A stretch of DNA of 41,964 nucleotides from Rhodanobacter spathiphylli B39 (GCF_000264295.1 NZ_AJXT01000071.1:1-41964), one strand, 5' to 3'. Shown: positions 8,314 through 17,717, counted from the first letter of the stretch. Notes: generated by a model from the letters alone, not told the origin. A program made the numbers and translations.

Positions 8314-10659
8314 CTACGGGAACGGCAACTTCAGTTTGAAGTCCACTGCCAGCAACTGCTTGCGGAACACCTGCTGGATGCGGGCCAACGCCGCCGCATT
8401 GTCCGCCTCGAAGCGCAGCACTAGCGCGGGCGTGGTGTTCGACGCACGCACCAGACCCCAGCCGTCGGGCCAGTCGGCCCGCACGCCGTCGATGGTGATC
8501 AGGGTGGCGTCCTCGAACGTCGCCTGCTGACGCAGCCTGTCCATGAACCGGTAGTGCTCGCCTTCGGCCAGCTCGATCTTCAGTTCCGGCGTGGAAACGC
8601 TCTTGGGCAAGGTCGCGAAGATCTCGGCCGGGCTGCGCCCCTGCAGGTCGCCGGCCAGGATCTCCAGCAGCCGCGCGGCGGCGTAGATGCCATCGTCGAA
8701 GCCGTACCAGCGCTCCTTGAAGAAGAAGTGCCCGCTCATCTCGCCAGCCAGCTCCGCCCCGGTCTCGCGCATCTTCGCCTTGATCAGCGAATGGCCGGTA
8801 CGCCACATCAGCGGACTGCCGCCGGCGTCCAGCACCTGGCCCTTCAGGTGACTGGTGCACTTCACGTCGTAGATGACGGTGGCGCCGGGCTGGCGCGACA
8901 GCACGTCGCGCGCGAACAGCATCAGCAGGCGATCCGGATAGATGATCTCGCCGGACTGGGTGACCACGCCGAGGCGGTCGCCGTCGCCGTCGAACGCCAC
9001 GCCCAGATCGGCCCCGGTCTGCCTGACGGCGAGTATCAGGTCTTCCAGGTTGGCCGGGTCGGACGGATCCGGATGATGGTTCGGGAAGCTGCCGTCGACG
9101 TCGCAGTACAGCGGCACCACCTCGCAGCCCACGCCTTCCAGCACCTGCGGCGCGATCGCCCCCGGGATGCCGTTGCCGCAGTCGACGACGATCTTCAGGC
9201 GGCGCTCGGCCAGCACGTCCGAAACGATCTTCTCGATGTAGTCCGGCGCCACGTCGACCTGGCGCAGCCCGCCGGAGCCGCCACCAGTCAGCGCGCCGCT
9301 GGCGATGCGCTGGTACAGGTCCTGGATCGCACCTTCGGACAGGGTCTCGCCACCGATCACGATCTTGAAGCCGTTGTAGTCCGGCGGGTTGTGGCTGCCG
9401 GTGACGGCTACGCCGCAGCCGGTATTGAAACGGTAGGCCGCGTAATACACCACCGGCGTGGGCACCGCGCCGATGTCGATCACGTCGATGCCGGCGTCGC
9501 GCAGGCCGTCGGCCAGTGCGGCGGCGAGCTGCGGACCGGACAGCCGGCCATCGCGGCCGACCACGATCTCGCGCAAGCCCTTCTCGCCCATCAGCGTGCC
9601 GATCGACTGGCCGAGCAGGCGCGCCACGTCCGCGTTCAGGGTCTTGCCGACCACGCCCCGGATGTCATAGGCACGGAAGATGGCAGAGTCCACGCTGGTC
9701 GGCGCGGGCACCGGGGCGACCGCTGGCGGCGGCGACGGGGCTGGCGGCGAGGTGCGGGGCTGCCTCGCCGCCTCCGCGGTCGCGGGAGTGAGCGGCGCCA
9801 GCGGCAGTTCGTCTTCCTCCGGTTCGACCGGCACCTGCTGGCGACGCAGACGCAACCAGCTCAGGTAGGCGCCGCCACCAAGCCCTAGCAGGGCCAGCAA
9901 CGCGCTCAGGATCACCGAGCGCGGCAACACGATGAACGCCCGGGGAAGACCGACGCCCACGCTGAAGGCGCTGCCGGCGACCGGCTTGCCGGCGGCCTCG
10001 ATCTCGGCCGAGTTCGACCCGTTGGAAAACAGCTGGATGTAGCCGCTGTCGTCACCCTGGCGCAGCTCCAGCCGGCCACCGGCCGGCGAGATGGCGTCGA
10101 AGCGCTGCTTCATCGGGGCGAACGGCAGTTCGACCCAGGCCCACGCCTGGGTCTGTTGCGGCAGGCCCAGCGGGATCACCAGGCTCAGCCGCCGGTCCCC
10201 GCTGCCGTAGGAAACACTCTGTGCCGGCGGCACCCCGTCGGCACTCTGCGCCGCCATCAGCTGGGCGGCCTTGGCATAACCGAATTCTCGGTAGTTGGCG
10301 CGCAGCACTTCGGCCAGGTCACCGCTGTACAACTCGAGCTTCCTGGCCTGGGGCAACTGCTGGCGCAGCGCGGCAGCGGATTGCGCCGGGTCGCTCATCA
10401 GGGTGGCCGGGTCCACCCCGGCCAGCACCTTCTCGATCGAGCGGCGCTGGTTGACGATTTCCTCGGACATCGCCCTGACCGCCTGGTCCTGGGCCTGGTG
10501 CACCCGATCGATTGCATCGCCCTCGTCGGCGATCAGCCAGGTCTGCCAGACGCAGAACAGGCCCACCAGCAGCAGCACGGTGGCGCCGACGAGCGGCAAC
10601 AGGGTCGACCAGTCGACCCTGAGGTTGCTCAAGCGCTCTCTTGCGATGTTCAACGCCAT
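8314..10659 (-). CDS. algC: Phosphomannomutase/phosphoglucomutase with membrane-anchored N-terminal module
   Basis: Interconverts the 1- and 6-phosphates of mannose and glucose, feeding nucleotide sugars for LPS and exopolysaccharide. Of 781 residues, only about 323-781 form the mutase: FRAYDIRG start, catalytic phosphoserine in TGSHNP (near 421), metal loop DGDGDR (near 563) and sugar-binding GEMSGH. The first 320 contain a membrane helix (about 20-42), a periplasmic-looking domain, a second helix (about 243-268) and a Pro/Ala-rich linker. Such extended AlgC forms are known in Pseudomonas and Xanthomonadales. It is the last gene of coaBC-dut-algC, 60 bases after dut. The N-terminal part may localise the enzyme or sense something; its role is not established by the sequence. 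Confidence 0.92.
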   Translation of the reverse strand: MALNIARERLSNLRVDWSTLLPLVGATVLLLVGLFCVWQTWLIADEGDAIDRVHQAQDQAVRAMSEEIVNQRRSIEKVLAGVDPATLMSDPAQSAAALRQQLPQARKLELYSGDLAEVLRANYREFGYAKAAQLMAAQSADGVPPAQSVSYGSGDRRLSLVIPLGLPQQTQAWAWVELPFAPMKQRFDAISPAGGRLELRQGDDSGYIQLFSNGSNSAEIEAAGKPVAGSAFSVGVGLPRAFIVLPRSVILSALLALLGLGGGAYLSWLRLRRQQVPVEPEEDELPLAPLTPATAEAARQPRTSPPAPSPPPAVAPVPAPTSVDSAIFRAYDIRGVVGKTLNADVARLLGQSIGTLMGEKGLREIVVGRDGRLSGPQLAAALADGLRDAGIDVIDIGAVPTPVVYYAAYRFNTGCGVAVTGSHNPPDYNGFKIVIGGETLSEGAIQDLYQRIASGALTGGGSGGLRQVDVAPDYIEKIVSDVLAERRLKIVVDCGNGIPGAIAPQVLEGVGCEVVPLYCDVDGSFPNHHPDPSDPANLEDLILAVRQTGADLGVAFDGDGDRLGVVTQSGEIIYPDRLLMLFARDVLSRQPGATVIYDVKCTSHLKGQVLDAGGSPLMWRTGHSLIKAKMRETGAELAGEMSGHFFFKERWYGFDDGIYAAARLLEILAGDLQGRSPAEIFATLPKSVSTPELKIELAEGEHYRFMDRLRQQATFEDATLITIDGVRADWPDGWGLVRASNTTPALVLRFEADNAAALARIQQVFRKQLLAVDFKLKLPFP

Positions 10660-10719
10660 TTCCGCCCCCGCGGCTGAAGCTGCAAGCCGGTTCGGTGCAC
10701 TCCGAACCGGCTCGTCGAT

Positions 10720-11178
10720 CTATCGGATACCGGTCGAGCCGAAGCCGCCCTCGCCACGCTGGCTCGCTGCGAACTCGGTGACCACATGCAGTCGCGCCTG
10801 CGCCACCGGCACCAGCAGCAACTGCGCGATGCGGTCGCCCACGGCGATGGTGTAGGACTCGCGCCCGCGATTCCAGCACGAAATCATCAACGGCCCCTGG
10901 TAGTCGGCGTCGATCACCCCGACCAGGTTGCCCATCACCAGGCCATGCTTGTGACCCAGTCCCGAGCGCGGCACGATCAGCGCGCACCAGCCGGGGGCAT
11001 CGATATGGATCGCGATGCCGCTGGGCACCAGTGCACTCTCGCCCGGCGCCAGGGTCAGCGGCTGTTCCAGTGCGGCGCGCAGATCCATGCCCGCGCTGCC
11101 TGCGGTCGCCGCCTGCGGCAGCGGAATGCTGTCGCCAAGGCGTGGATCGAGGATCTTCATCGCCACATCGATGTTCAT
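10720..11178 (-). CDS. dut: dUTP diphosphatase
   Basis: Hydrolyses dUTP to dUMP and pyrophosphate, keeping uracil out of DNA and supplying dTMP synthesis; a homotrimer. The 152-residue protein shows all five dUTPase motifs: [28 protein letters not shown] and the C-terminal [10 protein letters not shown]. The ATG at 11178 overlaps the coaBC stop by four bases (ATGA), a classic coupled junction. Length and motifs are typical. Confidence 0.97.
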   Translation of the reverse strand: MNIDVAMKILDPRLGDSIPLPQAATAGSAGMDLRAALEQPLTLAPGESALVPSGIAIHIDAPGWCALIVPRSGLGHKHGLVMGNLVGVIDADYQGPLMISCWNRGRESYTIAVGDRIAQLLLVPVAQARLHVVTEFAASQRGEGGFGSTGIR

Positions 11179-12380
11179 GCCCGGGTGGCCCGGTAACGTT
11201 CCGCCACCCGGGCAATCAGCTGGCGCGCCAGCTCCGTCTTCGCCACCCGCGGCAGCTCGACCGAGCCGTCAGCCCAGTAGAGCGTCAACGCATTGTCGGC
11301 CGCCTCGAAACCGAGGCCACCGCCCACCTGATTCGCCGCAATCATGTCCAGCCCCTTGTGGCGCAGCTTGCCCTGCGCATACGTGGCCACATCATGCGTC
11401 TCCGCGGCAAATCCGACCAGGAACGGGTGCGCGGTTTGCGCCGAAAGGCTGGCCAGGATGTCCGGATTCTCATCGAGATGCAGGACCAGCTCGCCGCCAT
11501 CGCGCTTCTTGAGCTTCTGCGCCGACACTTCCTGCGGACGGTAATCGCCCACCGCGGCCGCACCGATATAGACGTCCGCATGGGTCGCCGCCTCGAGCAC
11601 CGCCGCATGCATCTGCGCCGCACTGCGCACATCCACCCGCCGATGCAGGCCCGCCGGCGTGGCCAGGCTGACCGGCCCGGCCACCAGGGTCACCTCGGCG
11701 CCCGCTGCGACGGCGGCGGCAGCCACGGCAAAGCCCATCTGGCCCGAACTGCGATTGCCGATGAAACGCACCGGATCGATGTCTTCATAGGTCGGCCCGG
11801 CGCTCACCACCACCTTGAAGCCGGCCAGGCAGCGATCGCCGAACGAGGCGAGCAGGGCATCGCGCAGCTCGTGCGGTTCCAGCATGCGTCCGCTGCCGAC
11901 GTCGCCGCAGGCCTGGTCACCCACCGCCGGCCCCAGCACGCGGGCACCGTGCCGGCGCAAGGTCGCCATGTTTGCCTGCACCGCCGGGTGCGCCCACATC
12001 TGCTGATTCATCGCCGGCGCCAGGTACAGCGGCGCGGCACTGGCCAGGCACAGCGTGGTCAACAGGTCATCGGCCATGCCATGGGCCAGCCGGGCCAGCA
12101 GGTCGGCGCTGGCCGGCGCCACCAGGATGCGTTCGGCCCAGCGCGCCAGTTCGATGTGGCCCATCGCCGCCTCGGCTTGGGCGTCCCACAGACTCACCCG
12201 CACCGGCTGTCCCGACAGTGCCTGGAAGGTGGTCGGACTGATGAAATGCGTGGCGCCCTCGGTCATCACCACGCGCACCTCGGCGTCGAGGTCGCGCAGC
12301 CGGCGAACCAGCTCGCAGGACTTGTAGGCGGCGATGCCGCCGGACACTCCCAGCAGGATGCGGCGTTGGGCAAGACTCAT
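11175..12380 (-). CDS. coaBC: Bifunctional phosphopantothenoylcysteine decarboxylase / phosphopantothenate-cysteine ligase
   Basis: Two consecutive steps of coenzyme A synthesis: ligation of cysteine to 4'-phosphopantothenate and decarboxylation of the product. In 401 residues the N-terminal CoaC flavoprotein half shows [11 protein letters not shown] and the substrate motif [10 protein letters not shown] (near 127); the C-terminal CoaB half starts near 190 with [24 protein letters not shown] 12380 (MSLAQRRIL) was chosen over in-frame upstream codons because homologues begin at this point. First gene of the coaBC-dut-algC operon and divergent from radC, an order shared with Pseudomonas aeruginosa. 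Confidence 0.96.
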   Translation of the reverse strand: MSLAQRRILLGVSGGIAAYKSCELVRRLRDLDAEVRVVMTEGATHFISPTTFQALSGQPVRVSLWDAQAEAAMGHIELARWAERILVAPASADLLARLAHGMADDLLTTLCLASAAPLYLAPAMNQQMWAHPAVQANMATLRRHGARVLGPAVGDQACGDVGSGRMLEPHELRDALLASFGDRCLAGFKVVVSAGPTYEDIDPVRFIGNRSSGQMGFAVAAAAVAAGAEVTLVAGPVSLATPAGLHRRVDVRSAAQMHAAVLEAATHADVYIGAAAVGDYRPQEVSAQKLKKRDGGELVLHLDENPDILASLSAQTAHPFLVGFAAETHDVATYAQGKLRHKGLDMIAANQVGGGLGFEAADNALTLYWADGSVELPRVAKTELARQLIARVAERYRATRA

Positions 12381-12478
12381 ATGTAAGGCGGGCCTGACAG
12401 TCGGGCAGTGGCCTAGCTTACCGGATTCATCCCCGCCCACCGCTGCCTGCTGCAGGCGTGCTCCGGCAACGTCTGTGC

Positions 12479-13150
12479 ATGAGCATTCGCGACTGGCCCG
12501 AGGGCGAACGTCCCCGTGAAAAACTGCTGGCGCGCGGCAGCTCCGCGCTGTCCGATGCCGAGCTGCTGGCGGTGTTGCTGGGCAGCGGCAGCCGCGGCAA
12601 GGATGCGCTGGCGCTGGGCCGCGAGCTGCTTGCCAACGCGGGCAGCCTGGGCGCGCTGCTGACTCGCCCGGAACAGCAGATCCGGGTCGGCGGACTGGGC
12701 CCGGCCAAGCGTTCGCGCATCGCCGCGGCGCTGGAACTGGCCCGGCGCAGCCTGGCCGAACAACTGCAGGACAAGCCCAGCCTGGGCAATCCGCGCGACA
12801 GCGGCGATTTCCTGCGCGCGCGCCTGCGCCATCTGCCTTACGAGGTGTTCGGCTGCCTCTATCTGGACAACCGCCACCGCGTACTCGCCTTCGAGGAGCT
12901 GTTCCGGGGCACGGTCGACGGTGCCAGCGTGCACCCGCGCGAGGTCGTGCGCGCCTGCCTCCAGCACAACGCCTGCGCCGTGATCTTTGCGCACAACCAT
13001 CCTTCCGGCGTGGCCGAACCCAGCGCCGCCGATCGCGCCATCACCCATGAATTGCGCAGCGCGCTGCAACTCGTCGGTGTGCGGGTGCTCGATCACCTGG
13101 TGATCGGCAGCGGCGAGCCGGTATCGATGGCCGCCCGCGGCCTGATCTGA
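12479..13150 (+). CDS. radC: RadC family (JAB/MPN domain) protein
   Basis: 223 residues. An N-terminal helix-hairpin-helix part (GLGPAKRSRI near residue 73) precedes an MPN/JAMM domain with EVFGCLYLDNRHR and the metal-binding motif HNHPSG followed by an Asp (SAAD). The family was once linked to DNA repair, but its biochemical role is unsettled; metalloprotease-like chemistry is predicted from the motif. ATG 12479 (MSIRDWPEGERP) fits homologues. Convergence with a predicted minus-strand terminator 31 bases downstream is notable. Confidence 0.94.
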   Translation: MSIRDWPEGERPREKLLARGSSALSDAELLAVLLGSGSRGKDALALGRELLANAGSLGALLTRPEQQIRVGGLGPAKRSRIAAALELARRSLAEQLQDKPSLGNPRDSGDFLRARLRHLPYEVFGCLYLDNRHRVLAFEELFRGTVDGASVHPREVVRACLQHNACAVIFAHNHPSGVAEPSAADRAITHELRSALQLVGVRVLDHLVIGSGEPVSMAARGLI

Positions 13151-13180
13151 ACGGGCGCGTCTGCCAGGCCATCGGTCCAC

Positions 13181-13209
13181 AAAAAGACGGCGTGGCAAGA
13201 GCCACGCCG
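13181..13209 (-). terminator. Intrinsic terminator pointing left, not explained by any annotated gene
   Basis: CGGCGTGGC (13188-13196) and GCCACGCCG (13201-13209) form a perfect 9-bp stem with a 4-base loop. On the minus strand the stem is followed by TCTTTTT (13187-13181), the full signature of Rho-independent termination. Both flanking genes run on the plus strand, so something transcribed leftward from within the gap must end here. Confidence 0.75.
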
Positions 13210-13354
13210 CGGGCCGATTGGAGAGGAGAGAGCGGCATCTCCGTTTGCCAGGATCTGGAGGGGAGGTCATCTCGTGGCCTGGCCAGTGTCGCATCGCCGC
13301 ATGACAGGCCGATGACGATTCCCTGCCGCGAAGGCAGCGCCAAGTGGCCGAAAC

Positions 13355-13363
13355 TTATGCACA
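13355..13363 (+). promoter_or_regulatory. DnaA box
   Basis: TTATGCACA is a perfect match to TTATNCACA. It lies on the left side of the AT-rich island in the radC-argS gap. Confidence 0.5.
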
Positions 13364-13506
13364 AAACGGTGATACCGACCCTTGCCGGGCAGGCTCGCCG
13401 ATTCACCTGAGTTTTATTCATCAAGCCCATGAAATAATTGAACAATTTCTTGCGACAGCGGAACCGGATGGCGTCAGGGGCAGGCCGCCGTTTGCGGGAC
13501 GCAGCT

Positions 13507-13527
13507 TTCCCCACAGACTTATCCACA
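13507..13527 (+). promoter_or_regulatory. DnaA box pair (one degenerate, one perfect)
   Basis: TTCCCCACA (13507-13515, two mismatches) and TTATCCACA (13519-13527, perfect) lie 12 bases apart in the same orientation, a spacing familiar from gammaproteobacterial origins. It is on the right side of the AT-rich island. Confidence 0.5.
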
Positions 13528-13657
13528 AGCCGGTTCGCGGCGCCGCAGCAAGACGGGATCAGCAGCCACCGGCCGTCGCCGGTACCCATACGGGCGCGTT
13601 TCGCCGCCGTGGCGGTCTGTTAGGATTGGCGGTTCCATCACGAAACCGACCCCACCC

Positions 13658-15346
13658 GTGAAAGAACAGCTGCGCGAACTGGTGCTGCAGGCGATCACGT
13701 CCCTGCAAGCCGATGCCACCCTGCCCACCGATCTCGAATTGCCGGGCTTCGTGATCGAACGCGCACGCAGTCGCGAACACGGCGATTTCGCCTGCAACGC
13801 AGCCATGCTGCTGGCCAGGGCCGCACGCGCCAGGCCGCGCGAGCTGGCCGAGAAACTCGTGGCCGCACTGCCGGCCAACACGCTGGTGGCGAAAGTCGAG
13901 ATCGCCGGCCCGGGCTTCATCAATTTCTTCGTGGCCGCCGGCGCCTACCACGCCGAAGTGCGTCGGATCATGGCCGAAGGCGATGCTTACGGCCGCAACA
14001 CCAGCGGTGCCGGCAGGACCGTGGGCGTGGAATTCGTCTCGGCCAACCCGACCGGCCCGTTGCACGTGGGCCACGGCCGCAATGCCGCGATCGGCGATTG
14101 CCTGAGCCGCCTGCTCGATGCCAGCGGCTGGGACGTGAAGCGCGAGTTCTACTACAACGATGCGGGCGTGCAGATCGCCAACCTGGCGATCTCGGTGCAG
14201 GCGCGCGCGCGCGGCATCACGCCGGAAGACAGCAACTGGCCCGAGAGTGGCTATCGCGGCGACTACATCGCCGAGGTGGCGCGCGCCTATCTCGATCGCG
14301 AATCGGTGGTGGCTGACGGCGAAACCGTGGTCGGCGCGGGTGACGTGGACGACCTCGACGCGATCCGCCGCTTCGCGGTGGCCAGCCTGCGTCACGAGCA
14401 GGACCTGGACCTGCAGGCGTTCGCCGTAAGCTTCGATACGTACTTCCTGGAGTCGTCGCTGTACAGCGACGGCAAGGTCGAGGAGACCGTGCGCGAACTG
14501 GTCGCCCACGGCCATACCTACGAGGAAGGCGGCGCATTGTGGTTGCGCACCACCGAGTTCGGTGACGACAAGGACCGCGTGATGCGCAAGTCCGACGGCA
14601 CTTATACTTATTTCCTGCCCGACGTGGCCTACCACCTGTCGAAGTGGCAGCGTGGCTACGGCAAGGCCATCACCGTGCTGGGCTCGGACCACCACGGCTC
14701 GCTGGCGCGGGTGAAGGCCGGCCTGCAGGCGCTCGATTGCGGTATCCCGAAGGGCTACCCCGACTACATGCTGTACCAGATGGTGACGGTGATGAAGGGT
14801 GGCGAGGAGGTGAAGATCTCCAAGCGCGCCGGCAGCTACGTCACCCTGCGCGACCTGATCGACGAGGTCGGCCGCGACGCCACGCGCTACTTCCTGATCT
14901 CGCGCAAGAGCGACTCGCAGCTGGTGTTCGACATCGACCTGGCCCGCTCGCAGTCCAACGACAATCCGGTGTACTACATCCAGTACGCGCACGCCCGCGT
15001 CTGCAGCGTGCTGCGCCAGGCGCCGGAGAAGGGCTTCACGGTGAACGTCGCCGACGGCCTGGCCCACCTCGACCGACTGGACAACGAGCACGAGCAGATC
15101 CTGCTGACCGAGCTGTCGAAGTACCCGGAAGTGGTCGAGGCCGCTGCGGCGAACCTGGAGCCGCATCTGGTTGCCGCGTGGTTGCGTGAACTGGCCAACG
15201 CGTTTCATACCTACTACAACTCGTACCAGTTCCTGGTCGAGGACGCAGACCTGCGCAACGCGCGTCTGGCGCTGGTGGTGGCGACGCGGCAAGTATTGAA
15301 GAATGGTCTGGATTTGCTGGGCCTCGGCGCCCCGGAGAAGATGTAA
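13658..15346 (+). CDS. argS: Arginyl-tRNA synthetase
   Basis: Charges tRNA-Arg with arginine. The 562-residue protein has an N-terminal tRNA-D-loop-binding domain (about 1-110), the HIGH-type signature HVGHGR (near 138), a KMSKS-equivalent KISKRAG (near 389) and a C-terminal DALR anticodon-binding domain ending ...[10 protein letters not shown]. Start is GTG at 13658. The stop overlaps the next gene by one base (TAATG), so argS and the SPOR gene are translationally coupled, as in Pseudomonas. Confidence 0.97.
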   Translation: MKEQLRELVLQAITSLQADATLPTDLELPGFVIERARSREHGDFACNAAMLLARAARARPRELAEKLVAALPANTLVAKVEIAGPGFINFFVAAGAYHAEVRRIMAEGDAYGRNTSGAGRTVGVEFVSANPTGPLHVGHGRNAAIGDCLSRLLDASGWDVKREFYYNDAGVQIANLAISVQARARGITPEDSNWPESGYRGDYIAEVARAYLDRESVVADGETVVGAGDVDDLDAIRRFAVASLRHEQDLDLQAFAVSFDTYFLESSLYSDGKVEETVRELVAHGHTYEEGGALWLRTTEFGDDKDRVMRKSDGTYTYFLPDVAYHLSKWQRGYGKAITVLGSDHHGSLARVKAGLQALDCGIPKGYPDYMLYQMVTVMKGGEEVKISKRAGSYVTLRDLIDEVGRDATRYFLISRKSDSQLVFDIDLARSQSNDNPVYYIQYAHARVCSVLRQAPEKGFTVNVADGLAHLDRLDNEHEQILLTELSKYPEVVEAAAANLEPHLVAAWLRELANAFHTYYNSYQFLVEDADLRNARLALVVATRQVLKNGLDLLGLGAPEKM

Positions 15347-16044
15347 TGGCAGCACGCAAGGGCAAGGGCCGACAGGCCGTGCGCAATGGCAGCAGTGGCT
15401 TCCCGGGATGGGGCTACGCCGTCATCGGCCTGCTGGCCGGGGTGATCCTGATGGCGGTGATGATGCGCGGCAGCCTGCTGACCAGCCTGCGCAAGGCCGA
15501 CGGTCCGCAGGCGAATCCGCAGGCGACCGCCGAGCGCGGCAGCGCGCCGGGCGTGCTCGAGTCCGGCGCCAGCGACACCGCGCCGAAGAAGCCGCAGTTC
15601 GACTTCTACTCGGTGCTGTCGGAGAAGGAAGTACGCATCCCCGACGCCGAGATCAGCGCGCAGGCGCGTGTCGAGCAGCAGCAGAAGCAGGCGGCCCAGC
15701 TGCAGGCGCAGCAGGCGGCGCAGGCCGCGGCGCAGGCTAATGCACCCCAGGCGGTCACCCAGAACGTCACCGCGGCGCCGGCCAGTGCCGTGGCGCAGCC
15801 CGGTGCCGGCAGCGGTTACCTGCTGCAGGTGGGCGCCTTCCCGAACGCCTCCGATGCGGAAACGCTGAAGGCGAAGCTGGCCTTGCAGGGCTTCGTGGCC
15901 AACGTGCAGTCGGTCAGCATCGGCGGGCAGACCTATCACCGGGTCCGGCTGGGGCCGTTCCGTTCGGCCACCGACCTGGAATCGACCAAGCAGCGCCTGG
16001 CCGGCGCCGGCATCAACGCGATCGCGCTGAAAGAAGGTCGCTGA
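15346..16044 (+). CDS. FtsN-like SPOR-domain cell division protein
   Basis: Bitopic membrane protein of 232 residues: basic N-terminus ([13 protein letters not shown]), one membrane helix (about 22-42), a long Gln/Ala-rich periplasmic linker that is probably disordered or helical, and a C-terminal SPOR domain (about 158-232, YLLQVGAFPNASDAETL and YHRVRLGPF) that binds denuded septal peptidoglycan. Location directly after argS is typical of FtsN-type proteins in this group. Sequence outside the SPOR domain is poorly conserved in the family, so the name ftsN is not assigned firmly. Starts on the last base of the argS stop codon. Confidence 0.88.
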   Translation: MAARKGKGRQAVRNGSSGFPGWGYAVIGLLAGVILMAVMMRGSLLTSLRKADGPQANPQATAERGSAPGVLESGASDTAPKKPQFDFYSVLSEKEVRIPDAEISAQARVEQQQKQAAQLQAQQAAQAAAQANAPQAVTQNVTAAPASAVAQPGAGSGYLLQVGAFPNASDAETLKAKLALQGFVANVQSVSIGGQTYHRVRLGPFRSATDLESTKQRLAGAGINAIALKEGR

Positions 16045-16066
16045 GCACTTCCTGGAAACACTGCGC

Positions 16067-16822
16067 ATGACAAGCAAGACCGCATGGATCACCGGCGCCA
16101 GCTCCGGCTTTGGCGCCGCCGCCGTGGAACGCTTCGTGGCCGGCGGCTGGCGGGTGATCGCCAGCGGCCGCCGCGCCGAGCGCCTGCAGCAGCTGGTGGA
16201 TCGGCACGGCGCCGACAAGGTGCACGCGGCGGCTTTCGACATGCGCGACGAGAGCGCGATGCGCGCGGCGCACGCGGCGCTGCCGCCGGCCTTCGCGGCC
16301 ATCGATCTGCTGCTCAACAACGCGGGTCTGGCGCTGGGTACTTCCCCGGCGCAGCAGGCGGACCTGGCGCAGTGGAAGCAGATGATCGACACCAACGTCA
16401 CCGCGCTGGTGACGATGACCCACCTGCTGCTGCCGCAGCTGATCGAACGCCGCGGCGCGATCGTCAACATCAGCTCGATCGCTGGCAGCTACGCCTACCG
16501 CGGCGGCAACGTGTACGGCGCCAGCAAGGCCTTCGTCACCCAGTTCTCGCAGAACCTGCGCTGCGACCTGCACGGCACCGGCGTGCGGGTCAGCTCGATC
16601 GAGCCGGGCATGGCCGAAACCGAATTCACCGTGGTTCGCACCGGCGGCGACCAGGCCGCCTCGGACCAGCTCTACGCCGGCGCCCATCCGATCACCGCCG
16701 GCGACATCGCCGACACCATCTGGTGGATCGCCAACATGCCGCCGCACCTCAACGTCAACCGCGTCGAGGTGATGCCGGTCAGCCAGTCGGCAGCGGGCTT
16801 GCAGGTCGCGCGCGACGCGTAG
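16067..16822 (+). CDS. ydfG: YdfG-like short-chain dehydrogenase (3-hydroxy acid / serine dehydrogenase)
   Basis: NADP-dependent SDR of 251 residues oxidising 3-hydroxy acids such as L-allo-threonine or serine in the E. coli enzyme. Visible: nucleotide loop TGASSGFG (residues 9-16), NNAG, catalytic Ser in NISSIAG and the YGASKA Tyr-Lys pair (near 146-150). The C-terminal segment VNRVEVMPVSQSAAGL is characteristic of YdfG, which is why I use that name. It starts 22 bases after the SPOR gene and is the last gene of the argS unit; a hairpin at 16890-16907 follows. Confidence 0.88.
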   Translation: MTSKTAWITGASSGFGAAAVERFVAGGWRVIASGRRAERLQQLVDRHGADKVHAAAFDMRDESAMRAAHAALPPAFAAIDLLLNNAGLALGTSPAQQADLAQWKQMIDTNVTALVTMTHLLLPQLIERRGAIVNISSIAGSYAYRGGNVYGASKAFVTQFSQNLRCDLHGTGVRVSSIEPGMAETEFTVVRTGGDQAASDQLYAGAHPITAGDIADTIWWIANMPPHLNVNRVEVMPVSQSAAGLQVARDA

Positions 16823-16889
16823 AAACCGCGCCGCCGAGTCTGGCCTGGCGAGCGGTGCCCGCCCTGCGCTCTTGCGAGTTCCGCCCTCC

Positions 16890-16907
16890 AACAGACGAAC
16901 GTCTGTT
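16890..16907. terminator. Hairpin between convergent ydfG and the hydroxybutyrate dehydrogenase gene
   Basis: AACAGACG and CGTCTGTT form a perfect 8-bp inverted repeat separated by AA. It sits 10 bases from the 3' end of the convergent gene on the right, so it could serve both strands. T-rich flanks are short, so efficiency is uncertain. Confidence 0.4.
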
Positions 16908-16916
16908 CCCCGGCCG

Positions 16917-17717
16917 TTACTGCATGAACCAGCCGTGGCTGACCACGATCGACTGCCCGGTCAGGGCGGCGGACGGGAAGGTGGCCAGGTACAGCGCGGT
17001 CTGGGCGATGTCTTCGAGCGTGGTGAAGGTGGCATCGACGGTGTTTTTCAACATCACGTTCCTGATCACCTCGTCCTCGCTGATGCCCAGCTCCTGCGCC
17101 TGCTCGGGAATCTGCCGCTCGACCAGCGGCGTGCGCACGAAACCGGGGCAGATCACGTGCGAGCGCACGTTGTGCGGCGCGCCTTCTTTCGCCAGCGTGC
17201 GGGCCAGGCCGAGCAGGCCGTGCTTGGCGGTGACGTAGGGCGCCTTCAGCATCGAGGCCTCGTGCGAATGCACCGAGCCCATGTAGATCACGATGCCGCC
17301 GCGGCTTTGACCGGTGCCGTCGTCCTGGTACATGTGCTTCAGCGCGGCCTTGGTGGTGAGGAAACCGCCGTCCAGGTGGATCGCCAGCATCTTCTTCCAG
17401 TCGGCAAAGGCCAGCTGGTCGATCGGGTTGATGATCTGCACGCCGGCGTTGGAGATCAGGATGTCCAGACGGCCAAACTCGGCGACCACCCGGTCGGTGC
17501 CGGCGTTGACCGCCTCCTCGTTGCTGACATCCATCGCGATGCCGATCGCCTTGCCGCCGGCGGCGCTGATCTGCGCCGCCACCGCGTCCGCCGCCTGCTG
17601 GTTGATGTCGGCGATCGCCACGCTGGCGCCATGCTGCGCGTACAGCTCGGCGATCGCCTTGCCGAGGCCGCTGGCCGCGCCGGTGATCAGGGCGACCTTG
17701 CCTTCGAGACTGTTCAT
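16917..17717 (-). CDS. 3-hydroxybutyrate dehydrogenase (SDR)
   Basis: Interconverts (R)-3-hydroxybutyrate and acetoacetate with NAD, linking polyhydroxybutyrate or ketone-body use to acetyl-CoA. The 266-residue SDR shows TGAASGLG (12-19), SNAG, catalytic Ser in [10 protein letters not shown] and YVTAKHG (Tyr-Lys). The C-terminus VVSHGWFMQ is typical of bacterial hydroxybutyrate dehydrogenases. ATG 17717 is preceded by GAGGAG; the frame opens 61 codons earlier but that part is not SDR-like. A thiolase gene lies about 9 kb away. It lies downstream of speA on the same strand, separated by a GC-rich hairpin. SDR substrate calls carry some doubt. Confidence 0.85.
   Translation of the reverse strand: MNSLEGKVALITGAASGLGKAIAELYAQHGASVAIADINQQAADAVAAQISAAGGKAIGIAMDVSNEEAVNAGTDRVVAEFGRLDILISNAGVQIINPIDQLAFADWKKMLAIHLDGGFLTTKAALKHMYQDDGTGQSRGGIVIYMGSVHSHEASMLKAPYVTAKHGLLGLARTLAKEGAPHNVRSHVICPGFVRTPLVERQIPEQAQELGISEDEVIRNVMLKNTVDATFTTLEDIAQTALYLATFPSAALTGQSIVVSHGWFMQ

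Larger units (their letters stand above)
13181..13440 (-). ncRNA. Candidate small RNA ending at the 13181-13209 terminator
   Basis: Inferred from the orphan terminator. The minus-strand RNA would contain a stem GCCAGG/CCTGGC (13283-13278 with 13252-13247) whose 25-base loop exposes CCTCCCCTCC (13266-13257), and a second unpaired pyrimidine run CTCTCTCCTCTCC (13232-13220). Such C/U-rich loops pair with Shine-Dalgarno sequences in known riboregulators, for example sX13 of Xanthomonas. The 5' end is unknown; no clear promoter was found, and the right boundary given is only a guess at the AT-rich island. Confidence 0.35.
13151..13657. other. 507-base gap between radC and argS, rich in signals
   Basis: I see no convincing protein gene here. 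It holds, in order, a minus-strand intrinsic terminator (13181-13209), two purine-rich stretches on the plus strand (13220-13232 and 13257-13266), a DnaA box TTATGCACA (13355-13363), an AT-rich island (29 of the 40 bases 13411-13450 are A or T) with a 12-base inverted repeat at 13436-13447, and a DnaA-box pair at 13507-13527. The argS promoter and leader must also be inside. Confidence 0.7.

Noticed and set aside
13151..13657. This gap as the chromosomal replication origin
   Set aside because: No dnaA, rpmH or gyrB is nearby, and only two perfect DnaA boxes were found; kept only as a possible secondary DnaA-binding site.
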